A stretch of 5,392 bases of DNA from Bacteroidota bacterium (GTDB lineage: Bacteria > Bacteroidota > Bacteroidia > Bacteroidales > Prolixibacteraceae): assembly GCA_030695265.1 (NCBI GenBank), contig JAUYTA010000405.1:1-5392 (forward strand). Direction: 5' to 3'. Of the stretch, positions 1-5,392 are shown piece after piece. A program made the translations under genes and the position numbers. The notes under the pieces are model-generated. The model saw only the letters and a list, made by a program, of their open reading frames with translations. It was not told the DNA's origin and made no database searches. Positions within the stretch are counted from its first letter, which is position 1. Every line of letters begins with the position of its first letter.

Positions 1-317
1 CCTCCAATTGGTGTGATTGCTCCCAATATTTTTATTCCTGAAATGGAAAGAGCATATAAACTTCCTGAGAAGATTATTATTCCAAAAATCATTAATATAC
101 CTGACCAGTTGAGCCATTTCGATTCAATACGAAATCCGATCAATCCGATCAGCAACAAACCCAAAGCATGATAAAACTGATATTCGACTCCCGTTTTGTA
201 TACAACCAGCATATCCGGAGACAATATTTTTTTCAATGCATGTGCACCAAATGCTCCGAACAAAACTCCCAAAGTCATAAAAACCGCGCCTGAGAGAAGT
301 ATGTTTCTGTTATTCAT
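1..317 (-). CDS. DUF423 family small inner-membrane protein (partial, C-terminus off the left edge)
   Basis: The first 105 codons are visible from ATG at 315-317; the stop lies beyond base 1. The translation matches the DUF423 family (COG2363, the family of E. coli YgdD): GAFGAHALKK at residues 21-30, a YQFYHALGL segment around 46-54, FSGSLY at 83-88, and GAITPIG at the cut edge. Hydrophobic stretches at about 6-27, 49-63 and 71-90, with a fourth beginning near 97, fit the small multi-helix membrane protein of this family. Full-length members are usually about 120-130 residues, so roughly 20 are missing. The molecular function of DUF423 is not established. The gene follows DUF1015 on the same strand after 102 bp, and a large palindrome ends 15 bases before its start. 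There is no Shine-Dalgarno site and no clear promoter. Family assignment is confident from motifs; whether it is transcribed with the serine genes is unclear. Confidence 0.9.
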   Translation of the reverse strand, partial: MNNRNILLSGAVFMTLGVLFGAFGAHALKKILSPDMLVVYKTGVEYQFYHALGLLLIGLIGFRIESKWLNWSGILMIFGIIIFSGSLYALSISGIKILGAITPIG

Positions 318-332
318 GAGAAAAATTATTTT

Positions 333-396
333 AACCACATAGGCACATAGGTCACATAGAAATTTAAAACTATGTGCACTATGTGCCTATGTGGTT
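333..396. repeat. Heptamer-built palindrome (REP-like, 27-bp arms)
   Basis: The arms at 333-359 and 370-396 are complementary at 25 of 27 positions; the only mismatch is a GT/TG swap at 351-352 against 377-378. The loop is 10 bases of A/T (360-369). Each arm is three copies of one heptamer: CACATAG at 336-342, 344-350 and 353-359, and its complement CTATGTG at 370-376, 379-385 and 387-393. Spacing between copies is 1-2 bases. The element fills most of the gap between the DUF1015 stop and the DUF423 start. On the minus strand it is followed by AAAATAATTTTT, so it could end the upstream transcript or shield its 3' end, but the trailing U-tract is imperfect. From memory, similar CACATAG-rich intergenic sequences are common in Bacteroidota. 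A dispersed repetitive palindrome is therefore more likely than a gene-specific site. Confidence 0.85.
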
Positions 397-419
397 TTAT
401 TTATAAGACTATTTTCAAC

Positions 420-1670
420 CTAGTCAAGCTTGTGAATTAGCAGTCCGGAGCGAAGTTTTGGCTCGAACCAGGTAGTTTTTGGAGGCATGATATTTCCTGA
501 ATCGGCAATGTTGATCAACTGTTGCATGGAAACGGGGAAAAGTGCGAAAGCCACTTTCATGTCACCACCATCAACCCGCTTTTTCAATTCGCCCAGGCCA
601 CGGATTCCACCAATAAAATCGATTCGTGTTGAAGTACGCAAATCGTCAATTCCCAAAATCTGATCCAGCACAAGGTTCGACAAGATGGTCACATCCAAAA
701 CGCCGATCGGATCGTTGTCGTTGAAAGTTCCGGGTTTTGCTGTGAGTTTGTACCAATTTCCGGAGAGATACATGCTGAATTCGTGCAGTTTGACCGGTTT
801 GTAAATTTCGGTTCCAGCCAGTTCAACATCAAAACTTTGCGCCAGTTTATCCAGCAATCCGGCTTCGGTCAAACCATTTAAATCTTTTACGGCGCGGTTG
901 TAGTCGATTATCTGCAACTGATTGTCAGGAAAATGAACAGCCATAAAGAAATTGTATTCTTCGTTGCCGGTATGATTTGGATTTTGACCTTGCTTTTCCA
1001 ATCCGATGCGCGCAGCAGCAGCAGTTCGGTGATGTCCGTCGGCCACATAAGTTGCGGGAACTTTGGTTGCGAACAACTCTTCGATTTTCTGATTGACAGC
1101 AGCATCGTTGATTGTCCAGAAATGGTGACCAAAACCATCTTCAGCAACAAAATCGTAATCAGCCGGTTGATTGTCAACAACCGACGCCACGATGTCATCA
1201 ATTTCAGGAACAGCACAATACGAAAAGAAAACAGGTTCGATGTTGGCATTCAGGTAACGGGTCAGAATCATGCGATCCTCTTCCTTGTCAGGACGGGTCA
1301 ACTCATGTTTTTTGATGATGCCCTGGTTGTAATCTTCGCACGAAGCTGCGCCAACAATTCCATACTGGGTGCGGCCATTCATGGTTTGCGCATAAATGTA
1401 ATATTTAGCCTCTTCGTCCTGAATCAGCCAGTCCTGCTCCTGAAAATTTTGAAAATTCTCCACTGATTTCAGGTAAACAGTTTCCGAATGAACATCGGTT
1501 CCTTCCGGACAATCAATTTCAGCTCGGGTAATGTGAAGCAACGAACATGCTTTGCCTTCAGCCATTTGAGCTGCTTCGGCGCTGTTCATCACGTCATAGG
1601 GCAAACATGCCAGATCGCTGGCAATGGCTTGCGGTGGACGAAGTCCTTTGAATGGTTTTACGATGGCCAT
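420..1670 (-). CDS. DUF1015 family protein, serine-operon associated
   Basis: This is a complete 416-residue protein, normal length for DUF1015 (PF06245, COG4198), with ATG at 1668-1670 and TAG at 420-422. Family hallmarks are the N-terminal KPFKGLRPP (5-13) and LPYDVM (23-28), HELTRPDKEEDR (122-133), YVADGHHRTAAAA (208-220), and the C-terminal MPPKTTWFEPKLRSGL (395-410). It has no signal peptide or membrane segment, so it is probably cytoplasmic. No reaction is established for the family as far as I know. The DGHHR core (211-215) resembles the phosphate/nucleotide-binding motif of the ParB/sulfiredoxin fold, which includes free-serine kinases of the SerK type. With serC and serA just upstream, a role in serine or phosphoserine metabolism is an inference. 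It follows the pentapeptide gene by 21 bp with no Shine-Dalgarno site, so it is probably the last gene of the ser operon. Family call firm, function open. Confidence 0.93.
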   Translation of the reverse strand: MAIVKPFKGLRPPQAIASDLACLPYDVMNSAEAAQMAEGKACSLLHITRAEIDCPEGTDVHSETVYLKSVENFQNFQEQDWLIQDEEAKYYIYAQTMNGRTQYGIVGAASCEDYNQGIIKKHELTRPDKEEDRMILTRYLNANIEPVFFSYCAVPEIDDIVASVVDNQPADYDFVAEDGFGHHFWTINDAAVNQKIEELFATKVPATYVADGHHRTAAAARIGLEKQGQNPNHTGNEEYNFFMAVHFPDNQLQIIDYNRAVKDLNGLTEAGLLDKLAQSFDVELAGTEIYKPVKLHEFSMYLSGNWYKLTAKPGTFNDNDPIGVLDVTILSNLVLDQILGIDDLRTSTRIDFIGGIRGLGELKKRVDGGDMKVAFALFPVSMQQLINIADSGNIMPPKTTWFEPKLRSGLLIHKLD

Positions 1671-1691
1671 AAATTTGTATTTTTTGAATTT

Positions 1692-2264
1692 TTATTCTAT
1701 TTCAATATTATATTTTCCAAGCAGTCCGGGCACTCCCGACAAGGAAAATTTTGCTTTTTTAATTTTATTGGCTTCCGGATCGAATGAATAATTTGCCGCT
1801 GTCCGGAAATCCACCTTTTCAAGATTGCTTTCATGAAAAACAGCCCGCGACAAATCGCAATTTGCAAATACTGCCATCGCTAAATCTACCCCGGTAAAGT
1901 CAACTTCTTTCAGCGAACATTCGGTAAATTTTGACTTCTTCATTTTTTTCCTGAAGAATGATGCGTAATCAAGCACACAATTCTGAAAATCCGCAGCGAA
2001 AAGGAAATCAGAACAATGGTCAAAATTAATTCCGATCAACTTGCAATCGGCAAAATGAACATCCTTCAAGCCAGAACCGCTCAATTTGGCCATTGCAAAA
2101 TTGCAACTTTCAAAGCGGCAGTTTATAAAATCGTTTTCAGATAGATTGCTGTTCGAAAAATCACAATTCAGAAAAACACAACTATCAAATTCCGCATTCG
2201 AAATCCTTTTGCCTGAATAACTGATGTTTGTATAATTCTCCTTGTCGAATACGTTTTCCTTCAT
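1692..2264 (-). CDS. Pentapeptide-repeat protein (Qnr-like architecture)
   Basis: This is a 190-residue soluble protein with ATG at 2262-2264 and TAA at 1692-1694. From residue 26 to 153, F or L recurs every fifth position (26, 31, 36, 41, 46, 51, 56, 61, 66, 71, 76, 81, then 93, 98, 103, 113 to 153; residue 108 is Met). This is the centre residue of A(D/N)LXX-type repeats, which fold into a right-handed quadrilateral beta-helix. The register slips by two residues between F81 and F93, so there is probably a loop or domain break there. The tail has a short DPEANKIKKAKFSLSG segment and then GLLGKYNIEI, which resembles the C-terminal dimerisation tail of Qnr/MfpA-type proteins. Those bind DNA gyrase or topoisomerase as DNA mimics; the function here is not demonstrated. 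Cysteines occur often just after the centre residue. The gene starts 14 bp after serA and ends 21 bp before DUF1015, implying cotranscription. No Shine-Dalgarno site is seen. Confidence 0.9.
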   Translation of the reverse strand: MKENVFDKENYTNISYSGKRISNAEFDSCVFLNCDFSNSNLSENDFINCRFESCNFAMAKLSGSGLKDVHFADCKLIGINFDHCSDFLFAADFQNCVLDYASFFRKKMKKSKFTECSLKEVDFTGVDLAMAVFANCDLSRAVFHESNLEKVDFRTAANYSFDPEANKIKKAKFSLSGVPGLLGKYNIEIE

Positions 2265-2278
2265 CGATGAACTGTTAC

Positions 2279-3202
2279 CTATTTATTTACACGGTAAGTC
2301 TGATCGTTATTTTCGAAAAATGCAACAATTTGCTCAGCAGCAGCAACACCAGCATTCACATTGGCTTCAGACGTTTCAGCCCCTTGTTTTTTGGGTGTTG
2401 AATAATACCGAAGTTCATATTTTGCCGCCAATTCTTCATGACAGGAAGGAATAATGTCACTGATATATTTAAAATCGGGACGTTCTTCCAGCATCTTTTT
2501 CAAGCCATCTTCATCAATCACTTCCTTTCGGGCTGTATTTACCAGGGTCGCCCCTTTAGGCATTCTGTTCATCAGGTCGAAGTTCACCGAATTCTTTGTT
2601 TTTTCGTTCAACGGAATATGTAAAGACAAGTATTCGCTCTTGCTGAATAATTCTTCAATAGTCTGCACAACGGTTACGTCATAAGGATCCATGCTTATTT
2701 TCGTCACACAGGGATCGAGTGCAATTACCCTCATGCCAAAACCCTGGGAAATTCTTGCAACCCGTCTTCCAATATTTCCGCAACCATAAACGCCAACTGT
2801 TTTTCCTTTTAATTCGGTACCGGGGCCTCCCTTGAAATTACTGCGGGCCATAAAAACCATCATTCCAATCGCCAATTCGGCAACCGCATTGGAGTTTTGC
2901 CCGGGTGTGTTCATGGCAACGACGCCCTTTTCAGTACAAGTGGCTAAATCCAAATTATCGAAACCCGCACCAGCCCTGACTACAATTTTCAATTCTTTGG
3001 CAACATCGAGCACTTCACGGTCAACAATATCACTTCTGACAATGATCGCATGAACATCTTTCACTGCCTCCAACAGGTCTGACTTCGAAGCATATTTTTC
3101 CAGCAATTTTACTTCATAACCTGCATTTGCAAGTACTCCCTTTATTTGGTCCATCGCGGAAGGAGCAAAAGGTTTTTCTGTAGCAATTAGTACCCTTTTC
3201 AT
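2279..3202 (-). CDS. serA: D-3-phosphoglycerate dehydrogenase, short lysine-type
   Basis: SerA oxidises 3-phosphoglycerate to 3-phosphohydroxypyruvate with NAD+, the first step of the phosphorylated serine pathway, in the cytoplasm. The 307-residue protein has the D-2-hydroxyacid dehydrogenase layout. RAGAGFDNLD is at 76-85. The Rossmann motif GCGNIG is at 140-145, with the cofactor-ribose Asp at D163. NTARKEVIDEDGL (222-234) contains the catalytic Arg, R225. The usual catalytic His in the TPHIG motif is replaced: residues 269-275 read TPKKQGA, so Lys271 occupies that place. The partner Glu of the E. coli enzyme also appears absent (SDIIPSCHEE at 248-257). This matches the short type III/lysine class described for Entamoeba histolytica and related Bacteroidota enzymes. 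There is no ACT or other serine-binding regulatory domain, so allosteric serine inhibition of the E. coli kind is not expected. The start has a plausible AAAGG site seven bases upstream. The gene lies 56 bp after serC. Confidence 0.95.
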   Translation of the reverse strand: MKRVLIATEKPFAPSAMDQIKGVLANAGYEVKLLEKYASKSDLLEAVKDVHAIIVRSDIVDREVLDVAKELKIVVRAGAGFDNLDLATCTEKGVVAMNTPGQNSNAVAELAIGMMVFMARSNFKGGPGTELKGKTVGVYGCGNIGRRVARISQGFGMRVIALDPCVTKISMDPYDVTVVQTIEELFSKSEYLSLHIPLNEKTKNSVNFDLMNRMPKGATLVNTARKEVIDEDGLKKMLEERPDFKYISDIIPSCHEELAAKYELRYYSTPKKQGAETSEANVNAGVAAAEQIVAFFENNDQTYRVNK

Positions 3203-3206
3203 ATAT

Positions 3207-3216
3207 TTTCCCCTTT
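3207..3216 (-). promoter_or_regulatory. Ribosome binding site of serA (AAAGGGGAAA)
   Basis: The minus strand reads AAAGGGG ending seven bases before the serA ATG, giving a usable AAAGG core for the 16S 3' end. The other complete genes here show no Shine-Dalgarno-like sequence, as is common in Bacteroidota, so this purine run stands out. It lies six bases downstream of the intercistronic hairpin. It supports the chosen start, but whether it functions is an inference. Confidence 0.35.
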
Positions 3217-3222
3217 AAATAA

Positions 3223-3250
3223 GAAAAGCAGAACCCCCATTCTGCTTTTC
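3223..3250 (-). terminator. Intercistronic hairpin between serC and serA (partial terminator or attenuator)
   Basis: A perfect 11-bp inverted repeat, GAAAAGCAGAA at 3223-3233 and TTCTGCTTTTC at 3240-3250, encloses a 6-base loop (UGGGGG in the minus-strand RNA). It begins 8 bases after the serC stop codon. The minus-strand RNA continues with UUAUUU after the stem, so it resembles a weak intrinsic terminator. It sits upstream of serA on the same strand, so it more likely sets the serC:serA ratio or marks an RNA 3' end or processing point than ends the whole operon. The inverted repeat is certain; its role is inferred. Confidence 0.6.
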
Positions 3251-3258
3251 CATTGGAT

Positions 3259-4335
3259 TTATTTAAGCTTCGTTTTTTCAAATTCTTTCATCGCATCAAC
3301 CAGTGCAATTACGCTTTCTTTCGGAAGTGCATTGTAAGTTGAGGCACGATATCCGCCAACAGAGCGGTGACCTTCAAGTCCTAACATTCCCAGTGATTTG
3401 GCATAGGTAAGAAATTCAGGTTCCCATTCTTTGTATTCGTCATTCATTACAAAACAGATATTCATCACTGAACGGTCGTTTGCGTCAGGAATATTTCCTT
3501 TAAACAATTTATTGCGGTCGATTTCATCATACAGAATTCCGGCCTTTTCAATGTTCATTTTTTCCATCACCTTAACGCCGCCCAATTCTTTCAACCATTT
3601 CAAGGTTTGCAGAGCTGCGAAAATCGGCACTACCGGAGGTGTATTGAACATCGATTCGTTTTCGATGTGAGTGCGGTAATTCAACATTGATGGAATTTTA
3701 CGGGTTACTTTACCCAGAGCGTCTTCCTTTACAATTACGAAGGTAACACCTGCCGGAGCCAGATTTTTCTGGGCGCCACCGTAAATTACCGCATATTTTG
3801 AAACATCAACCGGACGGCTGAAAATGTCGGATGACATGTCTGCAACCAATGGAACTTTGCAATCTAAATCGTAGCGCATTTCGGTTCCGTAGATGGTATT
3901 ATTTGTTGTAATGTGAAAATAATCAACATCTTCAGGAACCGTATATCCTTTTGGAATATGATTGTAAGTACTTGCTTTTGAAGAAGCCACTTCGACAACC
4001 TCGCCAAAAAATTTGGCTTCTTTCAGCGCTTTGTCTGCCCAGGTTCCTGTGTTTAAGTATGCTGCCTTTTTTTCAAGCAAATTGAATGGTACCATCATAA
4101 ATTGGCTGCTGGCGCCACCGCCCAAAAACAACACGTGATAACCGGCAGGAATATCAAGCAATTCCTTGAAAAGTTGTTGCGCTTCGTTGTTTACGGCAAC
4201 GAATTCTTTACTGCGGTGCGAAACTTCCATCAAAGAAAGACCGGTTCCGGCAAAATCGATCAACGCTTCGGCTGTGTTTTTAATCGTGTATTGCGGCAAA
4301 ATTGAGGGCCCCGCATAAAAATTATGCTTCTTCAT
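3259..4335 (-). CDS. serC: Phosphoserine aminotransferase
   Basis: SerC is a PLP enzyme that transfers the amino group of glutamate to 3-phosphohydroxypyruvate, giving O-phosphoserine; many SerC enzymes also serve in vitamin B6 synthesis. The 358-residue length is normal for the family. Visible signatures are FYAGPSILP (6-14), [10 protein letters not shown] (36-45), the cofactor phosphate-binding GGGASSQF (72-79), GTWADKA (97-103) with the aromatic residue that stacks on [13 protein letters not shown] (143-152), VADMSSD (164-170) with the Asp that contacts the pyridine nitrogen, and [11 protein letters not shown] (186-196), where K190 forms the Schiff base. The C-terminal [17 protein letters not shown] (322-338) is the family's substrate-binding block. 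All key residues appear intact. ATG is at 4333-4335 and TAA at 3259-3261. It is the first gene of the probable serC-serA-pentapeptide-DUF1015 operon, preceded by 195 bp of noncoding DNA. Confidence 0.97.
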   Translation of the reverse strand: MKKHNFYAGPSILPQYTIKNTAEALIDFAGTGLSLMEVSHRSKEFVAVNNEAQQLFKELLDIPAGYHVLFLGGGASSQFMMVPFNLLEKKAAYLNTGTWADKALKEAKFFGEVVEVASSKASTYNHIPKGYTVPEDVDYFHITTNNTIYGTEMRYDLDCKVPLVADMSSDIFSRPVDVSKYAVIYGGAQKNLAPAGVTFVIVKEDALGKVTRKIPSMLNYRTHIENESMFNTPPVVPIFAALQTLKWLKELGGVKVMEKMNIEKAGILYDEIDRNKLFKGNIPDANDRSVMNICFVMNDEYKEWEPEFLTYAKSLGMLGLEGHRSVGGYRASTYNALPKESVIALVDAMKEFEKTKLK

Positions 4336-4397
4336 AAGGTTAAAAATTATGGGTTAAAGACTATTTTCAATCAATAAAACATTCAATTATTTAGCTT

Positions 4398-4428
4398 CAA
4401 AATTCGAATAAAAAATCGAGGCAACAAT
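4398..4428 (-). promoter_or_regulatory. Candidate promoter of the serC operon
   Basis: The 195-bp gap 4336-4530 holds no gene. On the minus strand it contains ATTG (4425-4428), 19 bases, then GAATTTTG (4398-4405). This fits the Bacteroidota pattern TTTG-N19-TAnnTTTG except for one mismatch in each element. Transcription would begin near 4391 and leave a leader of about 55 bases. A second, weaker candidate nearer the start (TTG at 4367-4369, then 18 bases, then TAATTTTT at 4341-4348) would leave almost no leader. I see no strong hairpin, riboswitch-like structure or clear comB terminator in this gap. The call is pattern matching only. Confidence 0.3.
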
Positions 4429-4530
4429 CCTGAATCGGATTATTTTTTTTTACTTTTTCAATTTCAGTGTTACCACAACAGATCATGTGACGTATTTGCG
4501 AAAAAACCAATTTAGAAAATCCCATTTTTA

Positions 4531-5280
4531 TCAGCTGTCTTTTTGTGTTTCTGAAATATCTTTCAGGCGATCATCCTGAAATACAGGGATGGTGCATGTT
4601 TGGTCCGCTGTCAGGCAATATTCGATACTATCGTCCATTCCTTTCGATGCAAGCCTTCCTTTTTGCGCCGTTTTTTGAATATATCCGTACAAATCATTTT
4701 TGGCAATGCTCCACAAATCAAGCGAAGCGGTAACAGCATCACAAACGCTTTCAAATTTTCCTGAATTCAGGAGCATTTCTGAAAGCGCACCGGCAAAAAC
4801 CGTGTCTTCCAAACTAAAACGGTCTTTCCACGAAGCACAAAAAATAAGTACAGGAGAATCCTGTGTAATCAGCCAATCGGCCAAAGATGAAATATTCAGG
4901 AAAGAACCTATTAAAACAGCTTTTGAGTGACTGGCCATGTGAATGCAGCGTGTTCCGTTGGTGGTGGAATACACTATTTCTTTGCCTTTCACTATTTCAG
5001 GAGTAAAATTAAAGGGAGAATTGCCAAAATCGGCAAAATCGAGCACATAACCATCACGTTCCGAGGCGACCATGTAGCCCTTACGTTTCATTTCGCGCGC
5101 TTCCTCAACTGTTGAAACAGGTATAATTGCTTTTACGCCGTTATGAATGGCCGCGCATATTGACGAAGTAGCCCGTAAAATATCGACAATCACTACTAAA
5201 TTATTGTCATCGGCATGTTTGTCGTAGATTGCGGGGGACAAACAAACCTCCAGCCGATTTTTTGGTTTTTCCATTTGCAT
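4531..5280 (-). CDS. comB: 2-phosphosulfolactate phosphatase family protein (ComB-like)
   Basis: ComB (PF04029) is a Mg2+-dependent phosphatase that converts (R)-2-phospho-3-sulfolactate to sulfolactate, a step of coenzyme M biosynthesis in methanogens; homologues are widespread in bacteria that do not make coenzyme M. The 249-residue length is normal. Family motifs are IVDILRATSSI (31-41), ASERDGYVLDFADFGNSP (72-89), STTNGTR (105-111) and CASWKDRFSLEDTVFAG (148-164), which together supply the acidic metal ligands and phosphate-binding residues. No signal peptide or membrane segment is seen, so it is cytoplasmic. ATG at 5278-5280 begins MQM; an equally possible start is the Met at 5272-5274, and neither has a Shine-Dalgarno site. 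TGA is at 4531-4533. It is separated from serC by 195 bp and probably has its own promoter. No comA, comC or other sulfonate gene is in the window, so the physiological substrate is uncertain. Confidence 0.9.
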   Translation of the reverse strand: MQMEKPKNRLEVCLSPAIYDKHADDNNLVVIVDILRATSSICAAIHNGVKAIIPVSTVEEAREMKRKGYMVASERDGYVLDFADFGNSPFNFTPEIVKGKEIVYSTTNGTRCIHMASHSKAVLIGSFLNISSLADWLITQDSPVLIFCASWKDRFSLEDTVFAGALSEMLLNSGKFESVCDAVTASLDLWSIAKNDLYGYIQKTAQKGRLASKGMDDSIEYCLTADQTCTIPVFQDDRLKDISETQKDS

Positions 5281-5290
5281 GTATTAGTCA

Positions 5291-5298
5291 CAAAGATA
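5291..5298 (-). promoter_or_regulatory. Candidate -7 promoter element of comB
   Basis: The minus strand reads TATCTTTG, an exact match to the Bacteroidota -7 consensus TAnnTTTG, ending 10 bases before the first comB ATG. I find no matching TTTG at the expected -33 distance, where the sequence reads CGGT. If used, transcription would start only about 4-5 bases before the first ATG, giving an almost leaderless mRNA and making the second Met codon a reasonable start. Confidence 0.4.
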
Positions 5299-5372
5299 AA
5301 GAAAGTAGCCAACTGAGACCGATTTAACGAAACAGAAAATGGTATTTAAGGAAAAGGTAAAGTTGATGAAAA

Positions 5373-5392
5373 GTGGTCAGTGATCAGTCTCA
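5373..5392. repeat. Degenerate heptad tandem repeat cut by the right edge
   Basis: GTGGTCA (5373-5379) and GTGATCA (5380-5386) are adjacent heptads differing at one base, followed by GTCTCA (5387-5392) at the window end. Fewer than three units are visible, so this is only the possible beginning of a tandem repeat. The rest of 5299-5372 shows no gene or structure I can support. Confidence 0.35.

Noticed and set aside
933..1466. Plus-strand open frame of 177 codons antisense to DUF1015, with a hydrophobic N-terminus resembling a signal peptide
   Set aside because: It lies wholly inside the strongly conserved DUF1015 gene, has no recognisable domain, and has low-complexity serine runs that simply mirror the DGHHRTAAAA codons on the other strand.
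1488..1787. Plus-strand 99-codon frame spanning the DUF1015 start and pentapeptide-gene end
   Set aside because: It is antisense to two confident genes, has no family resemblance and no ribosome site, and has a composition typical of a shadow frame.
2454..3053. Plus-strand open frames opposite serA (2454-2684 and 2832-3053)
   Set aside because: They are complementary to conserved SerA codons, with no recognisable protein motifs or start signals.
2279..3202. SerA as a pseudogene because the catalytic His is missing
   Set aside because: The frame is intact and full length with other motifs preserved, and the Lys substitution matches a known functional class.
4481..4494. Near-palindrome around TCATGTGA in the comB-serC gap as a possible operator
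   Set aside because: The half-sites are only three to four bases and occur once in the window, so it cannot be told from chance.
4513..4530. Possible comB terminator (AAAAT-GGG-ATTTT on the minus strand just after the stop)
   Set aside because: The stem is only five A/T pairs with a three-base loop and is not followed by a U-tract, so it is too weak to call.
5339..5383. Short plus-strand frame starting ATGGTATTTAAG at the right edge
   Set aside because: It is only 14 codons long, ends in TGA inside the heptad repeat, and has no family or context support.

Overview
The window looks like ordinary chromosome from a member of the Bacteroidota, probably on the Bacteroidales/Marinilabiliales side. 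I infer this from four things: the moderately AT-rich sequence; the near absence of Shine-Dalgarno sites; a TAnnTTTG-type -7 promoter element; and the serC-serA-DUF1015 gene order with a short, lysine-type SerA, which is familiar from that phylum. No 16S or other taxonomic marker is present, so the assignment rests on gene content. All recognised genes lie on the minus strand, so transcription runs from high to low coordinates.

Layout in transcription order: a 112-bp edge segment (5281-5392) holds a good -7 promoter element and the start of a degenerate heptad repeat. Next comes comB, a 2-phosphosulfolactate phosphatase-family protein (4531-5280). A 195-bp leader (4336-4530) holds a candidate promoter. 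Then four tightly packed genes follow: serC (phosphoserine aminotransferase, 3259-4335), serA (3-phosphoglycerate dehydrogenase, 2279-3202), a pentapeptide-repeat protein (1692-2264) and a DUF1015-family protein (420-1670). Gaps are 56, 14 and 21 bp. A perfect 11-bp hairpin sits between serC and serA. After DUF1015, a 102-bp gap carries a 27-bp-arm palindrome built from six CACATAG/CTATGTG heptamers. Last is the 5' part of a DUF423 inner-membrane protein that runs off the left edge.

Functionally, SerA and SerC catalyse the first two steps of the phosphorylated serine pathway: 3-phosphoglycerate to 3-phosphohydroxypyruvate to O-phosphoserine. The phosphatase SerB is not in the window. The pentapeptide-repeat and DUF1015 genes are close enough to be cotranscribed with them. 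DUF1015 carries a DGHHR motif reminiscent of ParB/sulfiredoxin-fold nucleotide-binding proteins, a fold that includes free-serine kinases, so a role in serine/phosphoserine metabolism is a reasonable but unproven idea.

I see no mobile element, CRISPR array, tRNA, rRNA or obvious new multi-gene system. The points most worth a second look are the DUF1015 motif in its serine context, the Qnr-like pentapeptide protein in a biosynthetic operon, the His-to-Lys change in SerA, and the heptamer palindrome.
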